From positions 25,854,001 to 25,918,000 of the forward strand of contig OX485803.1 in the NCBI GenBank assembly GCA_950295325.1: a stretch of 64,000 nucleotides of DNA. Direction: 5' to 3'. Source of the DNA: Polytrichum commune. Its lineage: Eukaryota; Streptophyta; Polytrichopsida; Polytrichales; Polytrichaceae. Below, in pieces: positions 25,693 through 38,365 of this stretch. Below the pieces are notes generated by a model that made no database searches, had not been told where the DNA came from, and worked only from the letters and a program-made list of their open reading frames with translations. Positions within the stretch are counted from its first letter, which is position 1, and each line of letters starts with the position of its first letter. The translations under genes were made by a program, and so were the position numbers.

Positions 25693-26367
25693 ATGGCACG
25701 AAAATTTCTCAACATTAGCAAATGGATAATGAATCCAGACATCAATAACGTAGTATTCAATGACGTCTGGTCAAGCCTTGCAATAATAAACTCACAAAAA
25801 ATAAGCCTTCTAAAAAAAATTCGTACTGGCCAATACATGGGCAATGTTGGGAAGCAACTATTTTTGGGTATACAAAGATTCCCATCAATCGCATACCCAA
25901 TCTGCAATTCCCTTGACGCAGATACATGGCTCCATGTACTCCTAAAATGCAACCAACACCACACACATGCCCTTAGAACCAAAAGACATAACATAGGAGT
26001 TTGGGAACTAAGAAATCTAATCCTATCATCACATAAATCAAGATGTTACATCCTCGTGAATGCAGGATCATTCAAGAACAACCCACAAGAAAATACAATC
26101 CCTACATGGCTTTTACCTTGCACGTGCGAACAACAAAGATGTCATTGTAACGCCAAATTAAAACCCGACGTACTATGTATTAAAGGACTTCCATACCTAA
26201 GTACTCTGCCATCAACCCTAGTAGACAATCTCACAATACACTTTATAAAATTTGCATACACTAATGACAATTTTTCACAAGAAACAATAAACAACAAAAC
26301 CCAAAAATTCCAGCCAATAATCAATTGCCTCATCCAACAAGGGTGGAAAGTAGACCCAGATAGATAG
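25693..26367 (+). pseudogene. LINE reverse transcriptase C-terminal region, disrupted
   Basis: 224 open codons. They contain a CPIC-like pair (here YPICNS), then WLHVLLKCNQHHTHAL, forming the C-x2-C...H...C zinc knuckle seen after the polymerase domain of plant LINE ORF2, and a second Cys-rich block CTCEQQRCHCNAK. The frame reaches GWKVDP and hits stops where the SINE tail begins. The protein resumes after the SINE at about 26728 as LIVITTSARGTPHT and runs to a stop near 26921. Endonuclease and catalytic polymerase domains are absent. Confidence 0.8.
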
Positions 26368-26720
26368 ATAGAAACTCCGGTCCCTTTTTAGCAAGGGGCT
26401 GGCGTGAATAAAGTGTCCGTTCGTAATGTCAATGACCCGATGCCCACCGGACAAGGGGACATTGGGGCAATACTACTCTCCCCTTTCAAGGATGGACACT
26501 ATAGTGACACACTATACTAGTTCCTAGCTAGCCAATAGTGCCTTGAAGATACCGGATATGGTATCCCCCCAAAGGGCTTTGAGGTACCCATACAACAAGG
26601 TCCAAGGACCCCCCACCATAGTTGGGTGGACTAAGGTGGTGAGCACCACGCCAGCATGAGGAATAGAACCCACAACCTCCTCATATGGGGCCATGAGCCC
26701 TAACCACCAAGCCAAGGCCC
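26361..26720 (-). mobile_element. tRNA-derived SINE inserted in the LINE
   Basis: On the minus strand it starts with an A-box-like TGGCTTGGTGG, followed about 35 bp later by a B-box-like GGGTTCTATTCC, so it has a pol III tRNA-type head. A body of about 150 bp ends in TTTCTATCTATCTATC. That last part matches the 3' end of the host LINE (27040-27190) in inverted orientation, sharing ACTAGT, GGAGAGTAGTATTG, GTGGGCAT, GGGTCATT and ACTTTATTCACGCCA. No clear target duplication is visible. Confidence 0.8.
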
Positions 26721-27202
26721 TTGGTGCTACTTATAGTCATCACAACTAGCGCCAGAGGAACTCCACATACCCCCCTCAATGAAACAACTAAAAAAAATCT
26801 ATCACCTGAAACCTCCATCAAAAACACATTCAAAACAATAAACATTTATGCCATTCAATATGATGGCTCAATCTTACTACACAAAAGACGAATAGAGAAA
26901 AACCAATCAATACCAATATAATAATTATATTTTAAAAACAAAACAAAACACCACCAACAAAGAAAAATCAGAATATTGCTATTAGGGGACCAACTAACAC
27001 ATGATTATCCTAACCCTCATCCCATGGTTACTTTTATTGGTTACTAGTCACTAAAGTGTCTATTCTCGACAGAGGAGAGTAGTATTGTCCCAATGGCCCT
27101 TTGCCCAGTGGGCATGGGGTCATTAACAATTCGAGCATACACTTTATTCACGCCAACCTTTACCAAGAGGTCCGAAACTTTTATCTATCTGGTGTACATA
27201 AG

Positions 27203-27689
27203 TTAAACAACGGATCCTTGGATCTAGAAGCACGGTGGAGAGCACTTTTGAATATATCTTGTTTCAAGCCATTCTTGGAAGACCTCATGAGAGAACTATA
27301 ATTTTGTCATGTTATAGTTCAAGAATCACATTCACACGTTTAGAAGTAGAAAAAAATTCCGGACGATTTTGTTGATTTTTTTTCAAAAATATCATACCAA
27401 TGCTGTGGATTGTTGTAGAATAAAATAACCCTTTAATGGCATGACTACACCTTTCGCTTATTATGGTTAACCAATTTGCAGTTATGTGTTGTAAAAGTTA
27501 TAACAATGTGTAACTCTAAATGGTAAACCACAGTATAAGAAGTGAAAGGTGTAGGAACAAAATGTACTTTGGGTGCATGAATGTTGTGGAGCTCGAAGAC
27601 AACTTCAAAAGTTGGATGTGGAACACATGAACCCCTCAAATCCTAAGTGTCCAACTATGGACTCCATGTGGTGCTAGAATTTTTGTCTT
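27203..27689. other. No gene seen
   Basis: AT-rich intergenic between the LINE and the decayed A/C-rich segment. Confidence 0.5.
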
Positions 27690-29000
27690 TTTGAAGCCCA
27701 CCTCTTATATACAACCACAATCTACACAAGCCACTATGATATTGAGATCAACAACACCATCCCAAACACAAGAAATCATGCATCTCAAAACAACAATCAT
27801 AATGATCACATCAGAAAGAAAAGAATGCCAACTGATACAAACAAAACCAACTCCACAGCCTGACACACCAACGTCCTTATTTCTACCAAAATAACACCTC
27901 ACACCTTGTCAAGACACCATTATCAATCTCTCACCTACAGATCACCTCACAACACAACAAAGCATCCCCCGAAATTGGGGGAAAAAACCCAAACAAACAA
28001 GAAACAACAAATTCGCACAAACACAACACACACAACCTTAGTGCTTACATGACACCAAAACCGCCACTCCTTCCACCCACACACTGCCATCTTCAATCAC
28101 GTACAAATATCAACAAACCCAACAACCAAAAACACCATCACAAGCCTACCAATCTACAACCGCAAGGATCGTGATAGAGATGCGCACTCGCCACTACTGG
28201 CCTCACTGTCACCGGGAACACAAGGGGCTTCTTTGCTTAGTACCACCTCAACCACAACTTGCTTGACAACCCACATCCCTACATACCTGTATCGGACCAC
28301 AAAATCCTCCCTGAAGGCCCATCTTGCTCGACATCAACTCCCACTAATGAAGTTTGACAACCAATAGTAGACCAATACTTGTCCATTAAACCCATCACAA
28401 CCACAACCTTGACAACAACACCGACATCAACCTACCTCACGACCATCCCTCGAACCAATATCAACAACCTCATCAAATAATGCGCCAAAAGATCTACACA
28501 CGTAGCCACCACCATCATGAGAGACTTCACTATACAAAACGGCCTAGAGAGGTGTGATCAACGAGACTTATTAGGAGAGAAAAACGCAAAGTGGCCATAT
28601 CAAGGAAGCAGATCCTCAACAACTTGGAGCAACAACAACAACATGCAAACATAGCAAGTAGGCACCAACAACCTGCCTCCACACCAAAAAAGAAGACATT
28701 AATATGCAATTGGAGGCAACCACACTTGATATGCTAGTAGCTTGCTACAACTATCCACTCTCAAAAGTGTCTAGCGGGAAATCAACTTCAAGTTGCCACC
28801 AAGGAAAGAAGAATCATCCATTTGCTAGAAAATACCCCCTTACCATCTACCATAGAAGCCCAAAAATGGGAGACATAAGCCATATCCATAGTGATGAAAG
28901 GAGAAAGGTGGGAAGAAACGAAGGTAAAGCAACTTTACACCCCAAAAACAACATGGAGGGCTCACAAAGTTAGATGTGCCACAAGGTAGCAATCCCTAGC
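27690..29000 (+). pseudogene. Decayed LINE ORF remnant (endonuclease-like), A/C-rich
   Basis: Strong A/C strand bias like the LINE at 25681 and unlike its flanks. Broken frames read GLTVTGNTRGFF near 28200, EGPSCSTSTPTNEV near 28310, and DLLGEKNAKWPYQGSRSSTT near 28560. This resembles the start and end of an APE-type endonuclease domain of a plant LINE. Several stops and frame changes interrupt it. Family assignment rests on short remnants. Confidence 0.4.
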
Positions 29001-31770
29001 ATTGAAATTCTCGCACAAATATGGTGTGGATATCCCCTCCATGAAGCCATGGCTATTTAACAAGGCAATCCAATCTTGAAAGAGACCCGATCAATCAAAT
29101 TGTGGGTATGAAGCATGGCAATATGTATTCATTCCGTCACCAAAGATTACTCTTGCAACACACAATCATGATACATAAAAGTCATCTCAAGAACCATCAA
29201 ACTCCTAGCCTCCCTCCTTAACCCCGAATTAAGTTGCCTACCATCTCTAAAACTTTAAACTCCAAAACCACACTAATATGCAAACACATATATTACTTAA
29301 CACTACAAGCATATGAGTCATGGGCAATTGTTCAATGTCGCTAGAAACTTGTGCTACACAGGTGGAAAATCCGCAAGTCTATCACAATGATGGATTTGCA
29401 TTTCTTTCATCGACGTAGGACAATTTCCTCATATTGGTATGTTGTTAGTGCAACCACAACAAATACTACATGACCACAAGAGACACCCAAAGCCCCTATT
29501 CTCAAATGACCTAGACATGTTAACTATTGCCAACATGACATTCCTCGAGGATCGTAAGCCAACACCCCACCATTCCGAGTCATTCAACTTCAAGGTGTAT
29601 AAACCATGACTATTAGAAGCTTTAAATCCTAGTTGACCAATCTCATACCTCACGCTCACAAACTCCAATGTCAGTTACCCATCCCCACCTTCTCTTTTAT
29701 ATCAAAAGAGACCACCTCTAATACAAGTGACAGTGTTTTGTTGATAGCTTAGTTTCATAAAATCACGTTGGTTTATATATCATATTAAGTCTTTGCCCGT
29801 GGGTTCAACTTAGCGTGTGTCATCATTTGGATGCCAAGGGTGTTAGTAGAACTCTGGTGTTAAGCTAAAACCTTGCATAACATTTTTATTCTAGTACATC
29901 GCAAAAATCTCACATAACATTACTCAACATGATTTATCAGTTCCATGTGACATGGAATACCCTAAAATATTTTAAAAATATTCATGACATGTTAAGGTGT
30001 TAGATTGAGTTTCGGAATGAAATGCTCATGTACAAAATCTCCAAGATTAGAGTGAAAGATTCATTGATGACTATTGGTCGAACACTATAGTGCTATAATG
30101 TTTGGAGAGGTTCTACTAGGATCGATGTAAAGAAGGTCTAGTAAAAACTTAACCCCCAAATGTTTATGGTTAATTCATCCCAAAGGGTTCCCTCTTAACT
30201 ATTCTGGACTCTTTGATGTTAATTTCAAAGTCAAACGTTATTTTTTAAGAAAGATCTACAAGTGGAACGGAAGTGACTATGGAATAGAAGTGACTGCACT
30301 TTCATCTTGGGTATTGATGTTTAGGGTCTAGCTCAAAGAGGGGAGCATCTAGCCATGGCCACCGTAATCTCTTTAGATAAAATGAACCATGTTATTAATT
30401 TATGCTCCATTTGGAACTCCGAAGTGTTGAGATTTTGATTCGGCACATGCTAGGCATTGCCTGGATGGCATGGCTTGTGAGGCACATGGGTGTGTCAAGC
30501 AATAAAGACCTCCAAAGGAATTAGTGTTTGGTCCCAATGTTGCGTAGTATCCTATGGCCGACCCAATCATAGCAAAGATATTTGGGGGAACTAAGCTTAG
30601 TCATGTTCAACAAAGCATATAACATAGCGTGCCTTTTGTTTGTGCGTGTTGAAGTTGTTGTTGATGTCCACAAGGAGGTGGATAATAACGAGTTAATTAT
30701 TAAGTTCCATAGTATGTCATATGTCAAATTAATGTAAAAATGCAAAATAAGTTGTCAGAAAAGTTTGATTAAAATGTTTCAGATCTGTAAACAAACTGGC
30801 ACTATGAGAATTGCCCGTAAGCAAACCCAATGGGAAATTATACATTCATCGCATATCACAACATACACATACATATAAAATAGTAGGTATAATCTAGGCT
30901 CATCATGTTTGAGCTACCCACATCAATTATTTTTCGTAATGGAAATGGAATTCCAAAGCATCAGAGTATGGCATATTTGATATCCATATGCACAAGTTAT
31001 AAGCTTTCAAAATTTTATTGGTAGCTGACCCAAAACCAACACGTGAGCTGGATATCAAGGTGATGGACATTCTCAGAATCACTATGTATTTGTGACACAA
31101 CATTTGGAAGTGTTGGTTTTAGCATGTTCTAGATTTAAAAGCATAAGATATATGGCCCTATTATGGGTGTTTCCACCTCCGCAAAACAATCCAGGTTGCT
31201 TTGGGTTGAGAATTGTCTCATCTAGTTAGCACAATTACAAAGATTGTCAGTTCAAGATTTATAATCAGAGTTGGGACACAAACGTCACAAAAGGGCAAAG
31301 TGAAGACACTCTTTCTATCCAAGTAATCACATGGACCATCGTGATTGTGCTAGTCACTGAACCTGAAATGATGTCTATGTTTTGAGCACACAATCCAATC
31401 TTATCGGAACATGTGTATATTCTTGACTACCAAACCTTCCTATACACCACTTGAAAAATAATTGACCAATGCAAAAAAATGACCACATAAGACTCACATA
31501 TATAATTTGGAGAGGAGACTCTCTCATGTGAATTTTCTTTTCTTTTCTTTTCTTTCTAGTTTTATAAATTCCAAATTCACAATGATTCAAAGTCGCCTTG
31601 GCACACGACAACTTAGATTTGGTGGGAAGAATGGAGCACGGCTTTTAAAGCACTGTAGTCCTTGTGGTGCTACCTTTTGCGGTGGGAACGTGGTGCATTT
31701 CGCGACTTATTAGCTAGCAAGCCCTCCTCAAAAATGGGCCAAAGACTAAATATCTTGCTCCACTTTGAAA
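29001..31770. other. No gene seen
   Basis: 2.8 kb intergenic. A stretch near 29300-29380 resembles 23900-23965 (ACACTACAAGCATA-GAGTC), so repeat debris continues here. No gene recognised. Confidence 0.45.
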
Positions 31771-32130
31771 GGGAGGCTACACGTGTTCCAAACCCAAGAT
31801 TGGTGGGCCAAGGTGAAAGAATTTTGGCCTTGACATGTGCCTAACATTGGGAATATGGTAGAGAAAGATTGCATACAAGTGTACCTATCATTCATCCAAC
31901 GTAAAAGTCTTCAAATAATATGTAGTATGTAGTTAATTTTCTAGTTGATTTGACACTGGAATCAACTTTTAAGACCCCGCACTTACATTGAAGATTCGAG
32001 GTGAATTGGCAACAAACCTATAGATGGTAAAGTTTTTATTTTTATTTTTTTAAATGTTGGGTGGACGAGACACACTCACTTGTACATGATGATCCACTCT
32101 CTTTGTTTCAAGGTTAGTCCCCCTTTTCAT
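31771..32130 (+). repeat. Dispersed repeat family D, copy 1
   Basis: TTGCATACAAGTGTACCT, the CATCCA-AACGTAAAG block and TAGTTGATTTGACAC recur in the same order at 36540-36800. Its left part (ACACGTGTTC, GGTGGGCCAAGGT, GGCCTTGACATGTG) returns inverted at 32268-32360. Confidence 0.6.
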
Positions 32131-32267
32131 TGTGTTATAAATGTTTGGTTTTCAACTCTGATAGGAAACGAAGGTTTTAAGCCCTACAAAACCGTTGTCT
32201 TGAATCAAACTTGACAATGGACGTTTATACCTAGTAAATGAGGGAACAAGCTTGAAACCAAGAGCCC

Positions 32268-32360
32268 CAAAAGGTTACACACATGTCAAGGCCATATATT
32301 TATTACCTTGGCCCACCGGTCTCCATCTTGGAGTTGGTTGTTTTGAACACGTGTGACCTC
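32268..32360 (-). repeat. Inverted partner of repeat D left part
   Basis: CACATGTCAAGGCC, ACCTTGGCCCACC and GAACACGTGTGACCTCC mirror 31771-31846, giving arms of roughly 75-90 bp about 420 bp apart. Open frames across it have no recognisable product. Confidence 0.55.
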
Positions 32361-32744
32361 CACATGAGTTGGGGTTTCAACCAATCTTACCCCAAAAATG
32401 AGAGAGTATAGTCAACATAATACAAGCACCACTTTCTTCAATCGATTCGACTCCATATTTAGCATCATAAATCCCATATTGGATCGGTGGATTCCAATGG
32501 TAAAATTAACCGTAACGAGTTGGACTACCACCAATGTCATCAAGCGTTGAAATGTAGTCAATTTCGTTACACGATCCAAATAACTCCAACACAAAAAACT
32601 AAAGTTAATGAGATGGGACCCAAGTAGAGTGAATGACCGCAAATATATGAATGAATTTCATGTTTTTACCTTTTTTACCTCACCTAACTCATCGAGCAAA
32701 ACAAATGCATTGTTTATTGTAGTTGTTATTTGTCACCGAAAAGA

Positions 32745-32830
32745 TCACAACATGTAAAACCGGGTGGGACATCGAACACACTAAAATTTTGACCGATCGT
32801 GCCCAAAAATCTCCGACCCGGACACCGGAG
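32745..32830 (+). repeat. Dispersed repeat family B, diverged fragment
   Basis: GATCACAACATGTAA, CGTGCCCAAAAAT and CCCGGACACC match the order in the 10035 copy. Confidence 0.5.
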
Positions 32831-35800
32831 AGCATCTAATTTTAATAAGATGATTGTTGGTAGTGGTGAAAGGTAAGTATAGTAAACTTCTTTGGAAGTT
32901 TGGTGGTTCAAGTTGCCAAGTGTATGAAAAGCCTTATTTTATTGGAGTGGAAATATTTGGCCCCAATGCCCATCACATTTCGCCAAAATCACTCCCGCAC
33001 CGACACATGTCATGGGTTATTGGGGTCAAACCTCCTCGTTGACTTGGGAACAATTAACTTAATTAGGTTTGCAAGTGTGCAGGTTCTATTGTAAGATGAT
33101 TTGTGTCATGTTTTTATTAGATACTAAGATAACTAGGACACAAGTAAGTTCATGTCTTAGTGATGCGGAAGGCGGGTATAAGGTAGATGGGTCTTAAATG
33201 CTAACTTTTTCCGACTAGCCCACTTCTCGTAGGATATGAAATATGCGATTAGTAAGTTACGAGATGGTTAGCAAATCCAAATTCCTAATGAATTCGAGGC
33301 CATGGCTACTTTCCTCATTAATTTCGGTATTCATATGATTGTTTGGAGCGGTAACTGGAGAAGGTGTATGGTGGTACATGACAAGTTATAAATACCACCC
33401 TAGGCACACCAATCTTAATGCTACACTAACTAAATGTCAAATATTTCAAGTAAGTATATACGACCATAAATGGTGTCTAGTGTTATTAGTAGTAGGAACC
33501 AATGTTTTTATTTTGACTTCGTGACACCAAATTGCACCAAAACAAACGTGGTGAATTTTTCCCCATTAGAACAGAAACTTGAAAATATATGTGTCCAAAA
33601 AGCGAACGAAACAATGGTTTGGCAGGTTAACTTGGTGCCACCCCTGCATGAAATGTCACGTATGCAACCTATGTTGTTGCCTACACATCAACCATGATAG
33701 TGTTCTCCCATGTGACCTAACTCCAGTGTTTAGAAGAATATTGCATCCTATCGCCAACCTCAAACTTGGATACAACAAACACAGAAACAAATGACAATTT
33801 TCATATTGCATTGTGCAGCCAACACGTCGATACTTATACAACCCTTAATTTTTTAATTTCTCAAATTTATAGAAAATCTTGAAGGAATTCATGACCACTA
33901 ATTGTGAATAGAGTGCGGTGAGCAAGTAGTGTGGTGCCCATGTGGCGTACCAATTCTAGGAACGTGAATCCCACCTCACAACATACAAAAGTGACATCAT
34001 CTACCCCACAATCATCCCCTTTGAATTGTACCACATGCCACTCGGCCCATGGAAGGTGGGGAAAAAATCGATGGCCAATTGACTCGGTTTGCGACTAGGG
34101 TGGGCCAAATATGGCATTGACAAGATCATTGTCTAGATTGCCACGTGTCCTAGCTCCCCTTTGGCGGCACGTTCTTCATCAACTTTCTATGAACTTGAAA
34201 CAACTACAAACACACATGATACTAACAACAACAACAACATCAATAATAACAATAATAATAAGTTAGTCTAACTTAATAGTATGTGAACACTTTTGTTGCT
34301 ACACTCGCGGTTTCGTGTCCCGAGTGTTGGAATCATTTTGGGGACTCTTTGGTGTACTCATTCCACCGTTTTCTTGTCCGCCTCCAACTTCCTTATTTCA
34401 TTTTAAGTTGCATTTGTTGGCTTTGCCATGAGGGAGGAGATCCAGGGTGGAGTCGGCCATGTGTGCATCATAATAATAGGGCAAAGCACTTTTGTGATTA
34501 GCCACTTGTTTTGTTTTGTTTTGTCCTCCTGGAAGTTGGTTTGTGATGGGCTTTTATGGACTACACAACTGACAAGAGGGGAGTGGATGGCGAGCTCGAG
34601 TAGCAATAAGGCATTCACATAATCAAATATCATTTTAGGCAAGGGTGTTGTAGGAGAAGGGGGGGGGGGTGATAGCAAGGAGCTAATAAGATGAACAATC
34701 ATGTCAAAATCATCTATTTCTTTAAAGGAGGATGTAAAATGTAATTAATGCATTAGAATCAAAGTTTTATATTACAATATGTGCGTAGGTTATAGGCAAC
34801 AAACTCTTTCCTAGTAGTCAAATCTAGCAAATTGTAGAAGAAGAAAATAAAAGAGAAAGAATAAGAAAGAATAATAATAATCATCATCATCATCATCATC
34901 ATAATCATAATCATCATAATAGGATATTTATGATGTTATTACAACCTTTTTATATTTTTATCATGTAAAATTGTGATGAGATTCAAGTCAAAACACTTGG
35001 ATTTTTTTTTAAAAAAAATTCTTCTAAACTTTGGTTCACATGTTCAATTTAGTTACACTCACCTCAATTTTGATCCCTTCTTCTTTGAATTTCATATCAC
35101 CATGCAAAGCCGCCTTAAATTGAGGCTTGAGCATAACATCTATTCTCTATTTGGTGCATGGAGGTTCTAGCGAGTTATTTACCCAATGGAAGTGACCTTG
35201 GACGACAAGGACTCAAGGATTCTATGTGTTATTTGTTCCTTATACGTAAATAACTTACGATCACCGTCCCTTCCCTTGGCAAAGCGTCTACTTTTTGTTC
35301 ACTCATTAAACGAGGGCTGCGTTTGGTCGAGGTTGGTTTAACATACATAGGGTGAGGGATGTTGTGGTCAAGTAATGTGCGCCCACATAGGCGGCGTGTG
35401 GTGGTGGGTGCTCACAAATCATAACTTAATGGTCATGGCACTTGTACCATTGCGATGTGGCACTTCCCGGCCCCCCTTCGTACTGTTCAACATCAATGTT
35501 GCAGTTTTTTAGCTCATAACCATTTGGTGCTTGAGGTGGCGTTCCAAGATTGGGACTGATGATGGCTTCCCTACATCACAAACTTTGTCCTACTCTGCCC
35601 TCAATCTACACCATAGATCTCCATGATTGGATGGCCTAGAGGACGTGGTGTTCAAATGGCTATGTCATTCCACTCTTTTGTATGTGCCCTTCCTTTTTTT
35701 TTTTTATGAGATTTGCAAAAAGTGGATTCAACGCCATAGATCATATAGATTCAAGTATTATGTTAATGCTTGTCAAGGTTTGTGCAAAGTGTCACGTATC

Positions 35801-35930
35801 CATATAAAAACACCATTGATCCTTTAAGGGTTAACAATGTTATAATAGGTGATCTATTATGCACCTGTTTTAATAAGGAAGAGAGACTAAATAGTCATGT
35901 ATTGTTGGTATCTAGTTAGATAGCAATGTA
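32831..35930. other. No gene seen; simple repeats
   Basis: 3 kb intergenic. Trinucleotide tracts near 34222-34262 (AAC/AAT) and 34880-34920 (ATC), a G run at 34661-34670, poly-T/A near 34999-35020 and poly-T at 35692-35704. No recognisable coding unit. Confidence 0.5.
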
Positions 35931-35935
35931 TATGC

Positions 35936-36008
35936 AATGAGGTGTGGAAGTGGTATGATTCTTGCTTAGGGTGCAAGAGGTTAGAAGTTCAATTCTCCCA
36001 ATATCCCA
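35936..36008 (+). pseudogene. tRNA-Pro(AGG)-like pseudogene or SINE head
   Basis: Reads AAGTGGTATGATTCTTGCTT then AGGGTGCAAGAGG, with an anticodon stem TCTTGC/GCAAGA around loop TTAGGGT (anticodon AGG). It then reads AGTTCAATTCT as a T arm, about as far apart as in a real tRNA-Pro. The acceptor ends do not pair and the D arm start is degraded, so it is not a working tRNA. It is followed by AAACAAACAAAC, an A-rich tail that suggests retroposition. Confidence 0.65.
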
Positions 36009-36539
36009 AACAAACAAACATCTAGAATGGATTCGTTTTTTTTTTCGTAAATAGAAGAAAACCTTAAACAACAAAACTTCATGAAATGTGGCAATGTCTC
36101 AAATGTCAACGGTTAATCCTAAGAGGATGTGAGGTCTGAATATATAACCAAATATACAATTTATATGGCCTCGTCAAGTTCAGAAATCATATTCTATATA
36201 CTGATGGGGTTGAAACCTTGTTTTACACATTGCCTTATGTCAAGAGAATATAAAAATAAAGTCATACTTGACATTGATGATCAAAATATCACAAATGTAT
36301 TTGCATTCAGGGTCATGAAGGGTTCATATTGGAATTCAAATATTCACTAATATCAAAGTATTCAACCAATTCAAAATGTGCATTTGAAGAACAAGTTGAT
36401 TTTAGATAGGTTTAGTATTGACATATTTTGCTAAAAATGAAAATATGAAGCTCAAATACATGTTTTTATGCATGGAAAGGTGCACTTTGGGTCTCTTGAA
36501 CATTTAAGGGTTCAAGCCACCTCCTTAGCTGGAGACGGA
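36009..36539. other. No gene seen
   Basis: AT-rich intergenic with a T tract at about 36037-36046. Confidence 0.5.
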
Positions 36540-36800
36540 AAAATATTGCATACAAGTGTACCTCTTATCCATATAACGTAAAGCCCTAAAATAGTATGCA
36601 ACCCAAAGGTTATTCATTTTAGTTGATTCGACACGGGGATTAGCTTTCAACTGGTTTGTGTCAATTTAAATTAGTCAAGTCCAAGTCAATTGGGATGAAT
36701 TGGCCACAAACTCATAGGGAGTCAAGTTTTTATGTGGCACGGATGAGAGGTACACTTTGTATGCAAGAATTCCCTTTCTCCACCTTAGGCCCGATTCGGA
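36540..36800 (+). repeat. Dispersed repeat family D, copy 2
   Basis: Same block order as 31860-32130 (TTGCATACAAGTGTACCT, AACGTAAAG, TTAGTTGATTCGACAC), then diverged. Confidence 0.6.
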
Positions 36801-38365
36801 CGAGTGCCTAGACAAAAGATTGGCAAAGGTCATTGATTGAAATACCAACTTTATCGAATCCAATGTTCAAACCTAGGGTTTGTCCACTTCGTCAACCCCC
36901 CATGTCACCAGCCAATACAGCCACATCAACGGACAAGATGGAGAAGTGTTGGGTCTTGCATGGGGTGCGGCTCCAAACTTATTCGGTGGAGGAACACTCC
37001 TGCTTGTTCGGTTAGGGCTGGTTACAACTGTCGGTAGGCCTAAAGTTGCATCCCATGAATTGGACAATACATACAACGGCTTGATGATGTGGAAGCACTT
37101 TGGGAGGATGAAAAATTTAGCAGGGGTGTCACTTTTACACACTTTGCCTGGGCACTCGTCTTAGCCGGGGACCTTAGTTGCCCAACAACATGCGTGGCAT
37201 ATACGATCCTTCATCTCTTAAATGTTTCTAAGGGATCGACATGAACACTAGTTGTGTGCAAATTCCTTTTCAATGTTAAGCTCTAAAGGTCGGTAAGGAC
37301 CAATGTTTTGTGGGTATCATCATATTGGATACCAAATTTGATACCAATCATGTCTATTGTAACCGGGATATTCGTGTCTAGTAATAACAACATTGCCATC
37401 CATTCCATCAACCTTTTATTGATAGGCTTGAGAATCGGAGACTACATTGTAGGAATTTAGAAGATTTAGTTTTCCCGCATGTTACCGGCCGTTTCAAAGA
37501 ATCTCCCATACACATTATCAAATAGTGTATAGGCTCGCCCTTCACTTCCGAATCTCTTTGGGAATTTACAAAAGATTCCTCATTGTTATGTTTGATCTAG
37601 AGAATGAGACATGCAATGATAGTTGAGGACTAATAAATAGGAGTTTGTTACTAGTCTATGCTCAACATTCATCATAGAATTGAGAGCTTTTTTTTGAAAC
37701 TCACATAATAATGATGAAAAACCAATGCATGGACAAACAATGTGACAATCAAATTTGTCTCAAAGATATCCTTGAAGTTGGGTTGCGTTTTTGGGGAGAC
37801 ATGGTGTTGGGTATTTAGGGGTAAAAGGGAATGCTTAGTAGCCCTTGTCCTCGTGCAAGGGGTTGAGAATTGAGGCTATCCGAATTAGAGACTGTTAAAG
37901 GGTTCATGCACTTGGATTAAGGTGCCAATGACCAGTGGTGATATTTCACAAGGTCCCCAACATGTCCAGGGACATGTTCATAAAAAAAAACCTTTCCAGT
38001 GGACGGGTTTTAAGAAAATGAACAGGTTTTTGGATGTGTCAAATTCATTTTGGACGTGTTCTAAAAATAACAATTTTTTTGATAATTTTTTCCAAACAAT
38101 ATAATTGGTACAAATATCAGTTACATTATGTTATATATGACATGTGAATATTATAAGCATAATGCAACCAAACCACTAATACCCAATCAAAATATCCATC
38201 TTGAAGTGCTTGATACACCTGCATACATTAATTCATCAACCACAAAATTTAGAACCTTTTTAACATAATGTCAAAGATTATAATTGAAGGTAAACTTAGC
38301 AATTGAATAAGAACTAGTATATATAAACATGCTCAATTTTTTTTAAATAAAGAGCTACTCACCCT
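36801..38365. other. No gene seen
   Basis: Includes a region open on both strands at 36873-37164 without a recognisable domain; its composition suggests chance or TE debris. Confidence 0.45.

Larger units (their letters stand above)
25681..27190 (+). mobile_element. 5'-truncated LINE with 12-bp target duplication
   Basis: Flanked by GGTGTACATAAG at 25669-25680 and again at 27191-27202, a non-LTR style target duplication. The left part encodes the end of a reverse-transcriptase polyprotein. The right end is a 3' UTR of about 150 bp (27040-27190) finishing in TTTTATCTATCT. A SINE of about 360 bp sits inside at 26361-26720. Without the SINE the element is about 1.15 kb, so only the 3' end of a full LINE was copied, as is common for these elements. 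Confidence 0.85.

Noticed and set aside
28704-28973. Separate 89-codon gene
   Set aside because: Better read as part of the decayed A/C-rich LINE remnant.
35936-36008. Functional tRNA-Pro gene
   Set aside because: Acceptor stem does not pair and the D arm is degraded.
36873-37164. Region open on both strands as a gene
   Set aside because: The translations share no motif with families I know and have no splice-linked partner.
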